Shown: piece by piece, positions 36,022 through 42,852 of the stretch | Layout of the letters: each line of letters begins with the position of its first letter | How positions within the stretch are numbered: position 1 is the first letter of the stretch | Assembly (NCBI GenBank): GCA_038235705.1 | Contig: JBBSTR010000011.1 | Span: forward strand, 1 to 48,152 | DNA from: CANKBT01 sp038235705 | GTDB taxonomy: Bacteria; Actinomycetota; Actinomycetes; Mycobacteriales; SCTD01 | DNA: 48,152 nt | Direction of reading: 5' to 3' | The notes under the pieces: model-generated | What the model saw: only the letters and a program-made list of their open reading frames with translations | Database searches by the model: none | What the model was told of the DNA's origin: nothing | Translations under genes and position numbers: made by a program

Positions 36022-36804
36022 TCAGGTCAGCCGCTCGCGGCCCCAGACGACGAACGGGCCGTTGCGCATCCCGGGCTTGGCGTAGACGAACGGGCTGCCG
36101 TCAGGCCGCAGGACCTGGCCGCCGGCGCCGGCGACCACGGCATGACCGGCCGCGATGTCCCACTCCATCGTCGGCCCGAAGCGGGCGTAGACGTCGGCCT
36201 CGCCGCCCGCGACCATGCACAGCTTCAGCGACGAGCCGGCGCTGCGCCGGTCTGCCAGCGGCAGCGCGTCCAGGAACGCCTCCGTCTCGGCGTCCAGGTG
36301 CGAGGCCGACGCGACGGCGGTCAGTCCTTCGGCCGGGTAGGCGCGGGTGCGCAGTGGTCGCAGGTCGGGCACCCTGCCCCCCGGCCGCACGGCCGCGGTC
36401 CCGGCGGTCGCACCGCTGCCTACCCACACCTGCTCGCGCACCGGGGCGTAGACGGCGCCGAGGACCGGTGCGCCGGACCGTACGAGAGCGATGTTGACCG
36501 TGAAGTCGCCGCGCCGGTGCACGAATTCAGCGGTGCCGTCGAGCGGGTCGACCAGCAGGAACTCCTCCGGAACGTGTGGAAGGCCGTCGGCCGAGACCGC
36601 CTCCTCGGCGACGACGGTGACGCCGGGCAGCAGGCGCGCCAGGCCGGCCAGGATCAGCGCCTCGGCCCGCTCGTCGGCCTCGCTGACCGGGGAGGAGTCG
36701 TCCTTGGTGCGCACCGCGAAGTCGGTCGCGTAGACCTCCATCACGACCGCACCCGCCTCGACGGTGAGCTGGGCAAGGCTGCGGGCAAGGTCGTCGTCGG
36801 TCAT
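36022..36804 (-). CDS. cysQ: 3'(2'),5'-bisphosphate nucleotidase, CysQ-like
   Basis: 260 aa. Li-sensitive phosphatase superfamily motifs: KDDSSPVSEADERAE, VVAEE, the metal-binding DPLDGTAEFVHRRGDFTVNI, and EWDIAAGHAVVAGAGG. The wording around TKDDSSPVSEAD favours CysQ (PAP phosphatase) over inositol monophosphatase, though these overlap in activity. It clears 3'-phosphoadenosine 5'-phosphate from sulfate assimilation. It converges with the M20 gene (12-bp gap) and diverges from the flavin reductase gene with 32 bp between starts. Confidence 0.88.
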   Translation of the reverse strand: MTDDDLARSLAQLTVEAGAVVMEVYATDFAVRTKDDSSPVSEADERAEALILAGLARLLPGVTVVAEEAVSADGLPHVPEEFLLVDPLDGTAEFVHRRGDFTVNIALVRSGAPVLGAVYAPVREQVWVGSGATAGTAAVRPGGRVPDLRPLRTRAYPAEGLTAVASASHLDAETEAFLDALPLADRRSAGSSLKLCMVAGGEADVYARFGPTMEWDIAAGHAVVAGAGGQVLRPDGSPFVYAKPGMRNGPFVVWGRERLT

Positions 36805-36836
36805 GGATCCAGCATGCCGGGTGCGAACATGTCCCC

Positions 36837-37331
36837 ATGGATGCAGCCCTCCCTCCGACCGAGCTGCGGACGACCGAGATGCGCCGGGTGCTGGGGGCGT
36901 TCGCCAGCGGGGTGACGGTGGTCACCGGAGCCGACAACGGTCGGCCGGTCGGGTTCGCCTGCCAGTCGTTCTCCTCGCTGTCGCTCGACCCACCGTTGGT
37001 GCTGTTCTGCCCGGCGAAGACGTCCACCACCTGGCCGCTCATCCGGGCGTCGGGCTCGTTCACGGTGAACGTGCTGGCCGCCGACCAGGAGCCGCTCTGC
37101 CGGGTGTTCGCCGACGCCACCGACCGCTTCGCCGGGGTGGGCTGGGCCGCCTCGCCGACCGGCCCGGTGCTTCCTGACGTGCTGGCCACGGTCCACTGCG
37201 ACGTCGAGGCGGTGCACGACGGCGGCGACCACGAGCTGGTGGTCGGTCGGGTCCGTGACCTGGTGCTGCGCCGCGAGGCGGGGCCGCTGGTCTTCTTCCG
37301 CGGCGGGTTCGGCCTTGAGCTGCCCAGCTAG
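36837..37331 (+). CDS. Flavin reductase domain protein (HpaC/RutF type)
   Basis: 164 aa from the ATG at 36837; no SD, and GAACAT 6 nt upstream may serve as a -10 for a leaderless mRNA. The FMN-binding split-barrel signature is clear: RRVLGAFASGVTVVTGADN, GFACQSFSSLSLDPPLVLFC, SGSFTVNVLA and the late VVGRVRDLVLR. These proteins supply reduced FMN to two-component monooxygenases or act alone as NAD(P)H:flavin oxidoreductases. No partner monooxygenase is adjacent. Its stop TAG shares a CTAG palindrome with the stop of the convergent gene. Confidence 0.9.
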   Translation: MDAALPPTELRTTEMRRVLGAFASGVTVVTGADNGRPVGFACQSFSSLSLDPPLVLFCPAKTSTTWPLIRASGSFTVNVLAADQEPLCRVFADATDRFAGVGWAASPTGPVLPDVLATVHCDVEAVHDGGDHELVVGRVRDLVLRREAGPLVFFRGGFGLELPS

Positions 37332-37780
37332 ACGGTGTTGCTCCGGCAGGGTCGCGTGCGCAGGTCCGTGACGTAGTCGTCGGGCGCACCCGCGTCCTCC
37401 GCGGCCTGGGCGAGCACACCGAGGTAGCGCGCCGACGGCAGCCCGCCCTCGTAGCCGTCCAGCACGTACACCCAGGCGAGGCGGTGCCCGTCCAGGGTGT
37501 GCACGCGCACCTTGATCTTGCGGTAGAGACCGTTGTCAGCGCCCTCCCAGGCGTCCAGGTGGTCCGCGTCGCTCTCCGTCAGGTCGTACACGCCGACGAA
37601 CACGTGCTCGCCCAGCGCCTCCGCCAGCGTGGCGAGAGCGCCCTCCCAGCCGAGCTCCTCACCACCGAAGGTGAGTCGCCAGCCCTCGATCCAGCCGGTG
37701 CCCAGAGCAGGCGAGTGGGGACAGCGCTCGTGCATCTGCGCCGGGTCCAGGTTGCTGCCGTAGGCCGCGTACAGCGCCAT
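37328..37780 (-). CDS. Gamma-glutamylcyclotransferase-fold protein
   Basis: 150 aa from the ATG at 37780; the long frame upstream is antisense to lpdA. Starts with MALYAAYGSNLDPAQMHERC, the YGSNL phosphate/substrate loop of the GGCT family, followed by LTFGGEELGWEGALATL and VYDLTESDADHLDAWEGADN, where the acidic residues are expected to act. The family cleaves gamma-glutamyl-amino acids to oxoproline or acts in related amine chemistry. A GCS2 ligase lies 2.5 kb away. A TATCCT box 7 nt upstream implies leaderless translation. Confidence 0.88.
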   Translation of the reverse strand: MALYAAYGSNLDPAQMHERCPHSPALGTGWIEGWRLTFGGEELGWEGALATLAEALGEHVFVGVYDLTESDADHLDAWEGADNGLYRKIKVRVHTLDGHRLAWVYVLDGYEGGLPSARYLGVLAQAAEDAGAPDDYVTDLRTRPCRSNTV

Positions 37781-37787
37781 GTCGCCG

Positions 37788-37793
37788 AGGATA
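37788..37793 (-). promoter_or_regulatory. -10 box (TATCCT) for leaderless GGCT gene
   Basis: TATCCT on the minus strand with 7 nt to the ATG at 37780. It lies in the 45-bp gap shared with the divergent lpdA promoter. Confidence 0.55.
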
Positions 37794-37809
37794 CCGATGG
37801 CGTGTCTGG

Positions 37810-37815
37810 GACACT
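37810..37815 (+). promoter_or_regulatory. Candidate -10 box (GACACT) for leaderless lpdA
   Basis: GACACT followed by 7 nt and the GTG at 37823, which is directly in front of the ATG at 37826. It overlaps the expected -35 zone of the divergent GGCT promoter. Confidence 0.4.
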
Positions 37816-37825
37816 GGTGACCGTG

Positions 37826-39178
37826 ATGCGCATCGTGATCGTCGGAGGAGGGCCTGCGGGCTACGAAGCGGCTCTGGTGGCCTGCCAGCTCGGGGCGCAG
37901 GTGACGCTGATCGATCGTGACGGGGTCGGCGGCCAGTGCGTGCTTGCCGACTGCGTGCCGTCCAAGACGCTGATTGCGACGAGCGAGGCGATGACGACGT
38001 ACGCCCACGCCGACCGGTTGGGGGTGCGGACCGACGGCAAGGTCAGCACGCGGATCGACGAGGTGAACCTGCGGGTCAAGGCGCTCGCGCTGGCCCAGTC
38101 GACCGACATCGCCGCCCGGCTGGTCAAGGACGGCGTACGTCTGGTCGCCGGTGCGGCCCGCCTGACCAGCGCCTCCACCGTGCTCGTCGGCGAGGAGAGC
38201 CTCGAGGCGGACGTGGTGCTGCTGGCCGTCGGCGCCCGACCGCGGGTGATCCCGGGGGCGGAGCCGGACGGCGATCGGATCCTGGACTGGCGTCAGGTGT
38301 ATGACCTGCCCGACCTGCCGGAGCACCTGGTCGTGGTCGGCTCCGGCGTCACCGGGGCCGAGTTCGCCGGCGCCTACCAGGCGATGGGCGCACAGGTGAC
38401 GCTCGTGTCCTCCCGAGAGCGGCTGCTGCCGACCGAGGACTCCGACGCGGCCGAGCTGCTGCAGCGGGTGTTCGAGGACCGCGGGATGAAGGTCCAGCGT
38501 GGTCGCGCAGCCGGGGTGGTCAACACCGGCGACGGGGTCCGAGTGACGCTCACCGACGGCACCGTGGTGTCCGGCAGCCACTGCCTGATGACGGTCGGCT
38601 CGATCCCCAACACCGAGGGTCTCGGGCTCGAGGAGGTCGGGGTGACGCTCACTGCGAACGGCTCGATCCAGGTGGACCGGGTGTCGCGTACGACGGTCCC
38701 CGGGATCTACGCGGCTGGCGACTGCACGGGCGTGCTGTTGCTCGCGTCGGTCGCCGCGATGCAGGGCCGGATCGCGATGTGGCACGCGCTCGGCGAGGCC
38801 GTGCAGCCGCTGCGGCTGTCGACGGTGTCGGCGAACGTGTTCACCGACCCGCAGGTCGCCTCGGTCGGCGTCACGCAGCGGCAGGTGGAGTCCGGCGAGG
38901 TGCTGGCGAACGCGGTCACGCTGCCGCTGGCGACCAACGCCCGGGCCAAGATGCAGGGCATCACCGAGGGGTTCGTGAAGTTCTTCTGCCGGCCTGGTGC
39001 CGGGACCGTCCTCGGCGGGGTCGTGGTCGCGCCGAACGCTTCTGAGCTGATCATGCCCATGTCGCTCGCGGTGCAGCACGGGCTCACCGTCGACCAGATC
39101 GCCCACACGTTCTCGATCTACCCGTCGCTCTCGGGATCGGTGACCGAGGCCGCGCGTCAGCTGATGCTGCACGCCTGA
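37826..39178 (+). CDS. lpdA: NAD(P)H-quinone dehydrogenase, LpdA-like flavoprotein
   Basis: 450 aa from the ATG at 37826 (GTG at 37823 possible). Disulfide oxidoreductase architecture: FAD motif RIVIVGGGPAGYEAALVA, redox pair in GGQCVLADCVPSK, NAD motif LVVVGSGVTGAEFAGAY, FAD motif GIYAAGDCTG, C-terminal dimer domain. The C-terminal region reads HTFSIYPSLSGSVTEA where lipoamide dehydrogenases have HAHPTLSE, so the His-Glu catalytic pair is missing. That agrees with M. tuberculosis LpdA (Rv3303c), which reduces quinones rather than lipoamide. Diverges from the GGCT gene. Confidence 0.9.
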   Translation: MRIVIVGGGPAGYEAALVACQLGAQVTLIDRDGVGGQCVLADCVPSKTLIATSEAMTTYAHADRLGVRTDGKVSTRIDEVNLRVKALALAQSTDIAARLVKDGVRLVAGAARLTSASTVLVGEESLEADVVLLAVGARPRVIPGAEPDGDRILDWRQVYDLPDLPEHLVVVGSGVTGAEFAGAYQAMGAQVTLVSSRERLLPTEDSDAAELLQRVFEDRGMKVQRGRAAGVVNTGDGVRVTLTDGTVVSGSHCLMTVGSIPNTEGLGLEEVGVTLTANGSIQVDRVSRTTVPGIYAAGDCTGVLLLASVAAMQGRIAMWHALGEAVQPLRLSTVSANVFTDPQVASVGVTQRQVESGEVLANAVTLPLATNARAKMQGITEGFVKFFCRPGAGTVLGGVVVAPNASELIMPMSLAVQHGLTVDQIAHTFSIYPSLSGSVTEAARQLMLHA

Positions 39179-39197
39179 CCGGTCACGCGATACGGGG

Positions 39198-40274
39198 TCA
39201 GGCGGCGGCGGCCCAGCGGGTCAGCACCGTGTAGAGGGTCAGGCCTGGCCCGAAAGCCATCAGCAGGACGAGGTCGCCCGGGTCGAACGAGCGCGTCGCC
39301 AGCATCTCCTCGGTCACCATCAGCACGGTGCCGCTGGAGCAGTTGCCGTTTCGGTCGAGAACCCGCCGGGACACGTCGAGCCCACCGTCGGGCACCTCGC
39401 ACTGCTCGCCGACCACGTCGAGGATCTTCGGACCGCCGGGGTGCACGGCCCAGCCGGCGACGTCGTGCACGGTCTTGCCGTGGCGGGCCAGCAGCCGGTC
39501 CACGACGGGGCGCACGGCGGCGCGCAGCGCCCTCGGCACCATCGGCGACAGACCCATCCGGAAGCCGGTGTCGGTGACGTCCCAGGTCATCAGCGAGGCG
39601 GTGTCGACGTTGGTCTCGGCCTCGCTGTCGATGATCTCGAGCCCGGCCGGCAGCTCGGGCGCGTCGCCGGGCAGCACCCCGGCTGCGGCGGCCGCGTCGG
39701 CGAACAGCGAGTGCGCCACCAGCTGCTGCAGCCCCTCGGACGTGTCGGCGGCCAGCGGCGGCTGGGCGTGCAGGCTGGTCAGCTCGCAGCACAGCAGGAC
39801 CGCCGAGCGGGACCGTGCGCGGGCGAAGTCGGCGACCGACAGCAGCCCCGGCAGTGCGGCGTAGCAGCCCATGTGACCGATCCCGAGGCGTTGCGTCGAG
39901 TCGGGGAAGCCGAGGTCACGGGCCAGCACGATATCCAGGCCCGGTGTCGCGTAGCCGGTGCAGGACGCCACCGAGAACAGCCCGACATCGACCGGGTCGA
40001 CCTTGTCGAGCACGCCGCTGACCGCCTCCTTCCCGAGCGCAGGCGCCTCTTGCATGAACCGTCGCATGCGTGCAGCCGTGCCCCAGCCGGTCACGTCCTC
40101 GACCCGGGGGTCCAGCACACCGTGCCGGGTCGTGATGCCGGCAGATTTCCAGAGCCGCTCGGCCCGCGGGTTGCTGCCGAAGCGGGCGGCGAAGAAGTCG
40201 TCCCAGAGGTCGGCGTGGTCCATCGGGGCGGGGACGGCGTGAGCGAGGGAGACCAGGCGGGAGGGAGGAGTCAC
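39198..40274 (-). CDS. Type III polyketide synthase
   Basis: 358 aa, GTG with GGAGG 4 nt upstream. The thiolase-fold triad is complete: C137 in GIGHMGCYAALPG, H278 in WAVHPGGPKIL and N311 in DRNGNCSSGTV. It condenses malonyl-CoA units on an acyl starter to give alkylpyrones, alkylresorcinols or similar; starter and product cannot be read from sequence. A UbiG-like methyltransferase is 9 bp upstream in the same operon, echoing the SrsA/SrsB pair of Streptomyces griseus that makes methylated phenolic lipids. It converges with lpdA (19-bp gap). Confidence 0.93.
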   Translation of the reverse strand: MTPPSRLVSLAHAVPAPMDHADLWDDFFAARFGSNPRAERLWKSAGITTRHGVLDPRVEDVTGWGTAARMRRFMQEAPALGKEAVSGVLDKVDPVDVGLFSVASCTGYATPGLDIVLARDLGFPDSTQRLGIGHMGCYAALPGLLSVADFARARSRSAVLLCCELTSLHAQPPLAADTSEGLQQLVAHSLFADAAAAAGVLPGDAPELPAGLEIIDSEAETNVDTASLMTWDVTDTGFRMGLSPMVPRALRAAVRPVVDRLLARHGKTVHDVAGWAVHPGGPKILDVVGEQCEVPDGGLDVSRRVLDRNGNCSSGTVLMVTEEMLATRSFDPGDLVLLMAFGPGLTLYTVLTRWAAAA

Positions 40275-40283
40275 GACGCCTCC

Positions 40284-40976
40284 CTACCCGGCCCGTTTAC
40301 GACCCACCCCGGTGAACAGGACGGACGTGAGCGGGGTCGTGACCATCCGTACCGTTTGGCGTCGTCTGGTCAGCCAGGCGAGATAGCCGGGGGCAGAGGG
40401 TCGGAGCCCGCGAAGGGTGAGGTCGACCCCCAGGTCGGAGCAGGTACGCAGGAGGGCGTTCCGGTCGATGAACAGGTCGCCGTCGTGCAGCCCGACCGGG
40501 GGGCCGCCGGGCAGCCGCTCCGCCAGCGTGATCGAGACGAACCGGGCGAGGAAAGTGTCCGCGATCGTGTCGAGCACCAGGGTGCCGCCCGGCCGCAGGA
40601 CGCGGACGGCCTCGGCGAGCAGGACGGCGGGATCGGCGACGTGCTCGAGCACCTCGCCGGCGACCACCACCTGGGCGCAGGCGTCGGCGAACGGCAGCGA
40701 CCGCACGTCACCGCGCACCGTCTGGACCCCGTGGTCGCGGGCCACCCGGACCGCTGTGGGCGACAGGTCGAGGCCGACGTGCCGGTAGCCGGTCAGGTGA
40801 GGGCCCAGCAGCCCGCCGCCGCAGGCGAGGTCGATCAGCAGGGCGCCGGGGTCGGTGCAGAGCGGCACCAGCGAGGCCCGGTGGGCGGCGAGCCAGGCGA
40901 GCATGGCGAAGTCGCCGCGCGGGTCCCACCACTGGTCGGCGAGGGTGTCGTACTGCTGCGGGTCGTTCCGCTTCAT
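40284..40976 (-). CDS. UbiG-like class I SAM methyltransferase
   Basis: 230 aa from the ATG at 40976. N-terminal KRNDPQQYDTLADQWWDPRG (the YDxxAxxWW opening is shared with UbiG), SAM motif LLIDLACGGGLLGPHL, VVVAGEVLEHVADPAVLLAE, and VRVLRPGGTLVLDTI. UbiG-type enzymes O-methylate phenols. With the type III PKS next to it, O-methylation of its phenolic or pyrone product is the natural inference. It follows the CYTH/CHAD gene by 13 bp with no SD, so expression depends on the operon. Confidence 0.9.
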   Translation of the reverse strand: MKRNDPQQYDTLADQWWDPRGDFAMLAWLAAHRASLVPLCTDPGALLIDLACGGGLLGPHLTGYRHVGLDLSPTAVRVARDHGVQTVRGDVRSLPFADACAQVVVAGEVLEHVADPAVLLAEAVRVLRPGGTLVLDTIADTFLARFVSITLAERLPGGPPVGLHDGDLFIDRNALLRTCSDLGVDLTLRGLRPSAPGYLAWLTRRRQTVRMVTTPLTSVLFTGVGRKRAG

Positions 40977-40989
40977 CGGTGCGAGGGGA

Positions 40990-42504
40990 TCAGGTGAACC
41001 AGCCCCGGACCTCGTCGGTCGCGGCGGCTTCGCGGGCAGCGGGCCAGGTGGCCAGCCCCTCGCCGCGGGCCTGCTCGAGACCGGACAGCCGGCCGTACGT
41101 CCAGGTCGGTTCGCCGGCCTTCGCGGCGGCATCCGCCAGCGCGACCAGCAGCTCGCGGGTGATGACGCCGTCCTGGTGCTCGCCGAGCGCCTCGGTCAGC
41201 GCCTCGGCGGCTCTGGCCGTGGCCCTGGCTTGCCTGCCGAGCGCGGGGGCGACTGCCTCGGTGACGTAGCGGGCCCGCTTGGCGTCCTTGCGCGCCTCGT
41301 GCAGCAGCAGGTCGCGCGCCTGTGACGGAGCGAGCGCGTCGACCTCGGCCAGCCGGTCGTCCAGGGTGCGCCACGCCCGACGCACCACCTTGGGCAGACG
41401 CTTCTCCGCCGGCTCGAAGGCCAGGTGGGTCAGCGGCGGCTCGGCGAGCAGTGCGTCCAGGTCGCGGAGCAGGCTCAGATAGCGCGCGCCGTCCAGGGCC
41501 TTGACCACGTCCCGGTGGGCTGCGGCGTAGACCTTGGCGAAGTGCTGGTCGACCCGCTGCCGGACCGGCCCGACGAGCTCCGGCTCGGCGTCGAGCAGCC
41601 CGCCGATCCTCGCCTGCTGCACCTCGGCGTCGCGGGCCTGCCCGAGCACCCCGGCGAGCCAGGCCAGCTCCGCTCGGAGCGGGTCGGCGCGGGTGCGGTC
41701 GACCAGCGACCGCATGGTGGCCAAGGCGCTGCGCATCCGGCGGGTCGCGACCCGCATCTTGTGGACCGCGTCGGGCAGGTCGCGGCGCACCGCCGGGTCG
41801 CGGCGGACCAGCTCGGCGAGCTGGTCGGACAGGTGGGTCCGCAGCACGTCGCCCGCGGAGCGCGTACCAGGGTGATCGTCGCGCACCCACCACGCGACCT
41901 GTTCCGGACGCCCGGCGAGCACCCGGCCGACCTTGGACGTCGCGTCCGCGGGCACGGCGCCCGCGTCGGTCAACCGGTCCGCGACCCGGGCGAGCAGGTC
42001 TCGGTCGGCGGTCTTGAGCTCGATCTCCCACTCTCGCCAGACCAGCGGGACGCCGCCGGTCGGCGTCCCGACCACGTGGTCGTCGGCGATCTCGACGAGC
42101 AGCGCGCCGTCGGCGGACAGCAGGTGGTGCACGGTCCGGCGGGTGCTCAGCTCGGCGACGGGCGTCAGCACAGCCCCCCGGGTGGCAGCCCGGACGAGCG
42201 CGGCCAGCCCGGCCGGGACGCCCTCGCCCTCGGGGCCGAGCGGCGCGCTCAGCTCCTCGCGGTCGGCGCCGGACGGCGTCTTGAGGTGCCAGCCCGCGTC
42301 AGGCCCGCCGGTGCGCCTCCGCAGCGTCATCTTCGCCGCGCGCAGGTGCAGCCCGGCGGTGTCGTAGTAGGTCGCGACCAGCTGGTGGGTGACCGGCTCG
42401 GCAACCTTCGCCACGCCGGGCAGGCCGGTCAGGGCGGGGATCTCGGTCGTCGGAGCCACGTCGAGCTTGAGCTCGATCTCCAGGCTGGAGGAGTAGGCGG
42501 GCAT
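40990..42504 (-). CDS. CYTH and CHAD domain protein
   Basis: 504 aa. The N-terminal CYTH domain (about 5-205) has the ExExK motif at E9-E11-K13 (LEIELKL) plus YYDTAGLHLRAAKMTLRRR; it should bind or cleave tri- or polyphosphate. The CHAD domain (about 215-490) is a helical bundle with regularly spaced His and Arg (VHKMRVATRRMRSALATMRS; HEARKDAKRARYVTEA), known to bind polyphosphate. The ATG overlaps the upstream stop by 1 nt (TGATG). Polyphosphate granule association is the likely role. Confidence 0.93.
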   Translation of the reverse strand: MPAYSSSLEIELKLDVAPTTEIPALTGLPGVAKVAEPVTHQLVATYYDTAGLHLRAAKMTLRRRTGGPDAGWHLKTPSGADREELSAPLGPEGEGVPAGLAALVRAATRGAVLTPVAELSTRRTVHHLLSADGALLVEIADDHVVGTPTGGVPLVWREWEIELKTADRDLLARVADRLTDAGAVPADATSKVGRVLAGRPEQVAWWVRDDHPGTRSAGDVLRTHLSDQLAELVRRDPAVRRDLPDAVHKMRVATRRMRSALATMRSLVDRTRADPLRAELAWLAGVLGQARDAEVQQARIGGLLDAEPELVGPVRQRVDQHFAKVYAAAHRDVVKALDGARYLSLLRDLDALLAEPPLTHLAFEPAEKRLPKVVRRAWRTLDDRLAEVDALAPSQARDLLLHEARKDAKRARYVTEAVAPALGRQARATARAAEALTEALGEHQDGVITRELLVALADAAAKAGEPTWTYGRLSGLEQARGEGLATWPAAREAAATDEVRGWFT

Positions 42505-42830
42505 CAGAAACCTCTCGGCGGGGGTTCGCGCTCAGGGACCGGCAGGCCGTGCTGGGCGAGCCGACGGTCACGGATGTCGTCCCCGTACGCCGCGGTCACG
42601 AACGCGACCGAGACGACCAGCAGCAGCGGGACGGCGACGTGGATCCAGGCCGGACCGGGCAGCAGCGCGAGCAGGACGGCGAACGGGAGTGTCTGCAACG
42701 AGGCGCGACCCATGGCCCGCCAGCGCCAGCCCTTGGTCGTGAGGTCCTGCATCACCCAGGTGCGACGGTCCAGCGGAAGGCGCCCGCCCATCGTGTAGCG
42801 CAGGCGCTGGCCGCGGGTCGGCGCCTTCAC
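42504..42830 (-). CDS. DUF5313-like small membrane protein
   Basis: 108 aa, GTG start. Begins RGQRLRYTMGGRLPLDRRTW, then VMQDLTTKGWRWRAMGRASL and two hydrophobic segments (LQTLPFAVLLALLPGPAWIH and VAVPLLLVVSVAFVTAAYGD). The YxxGxRLP...WVxxDLT start and two-helix layout fit DUF5313, an actinobacterial family without known function; the family call is from memory of its shape. It sits between the carboxylase alpha chain (22-bp gap) and the CYTH/CHAD gene (1-nt overlap). Confidence 0.75.
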   Translation of the reverse strand: MKAPTRGQRLRYTMGGRLPLDRRTWVMQDLTTKGWRWRAMGRASLQTLPFAVLLALLPGPAWIHVAVPLLLVVSVAFVTAAYGDDIRDRRLAQHGLPVPEREPPPRGF

Positions 42831-42852
42831 GATCGTCCGAGCACGGGAGGGC

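Noticed and set aside
39179..39197. TGACCGGTCA palindrome between lpdA and the PKS stop
   Set aside because: Short self-complementary stretch including the stop codon; expected by chance at this G/C content.
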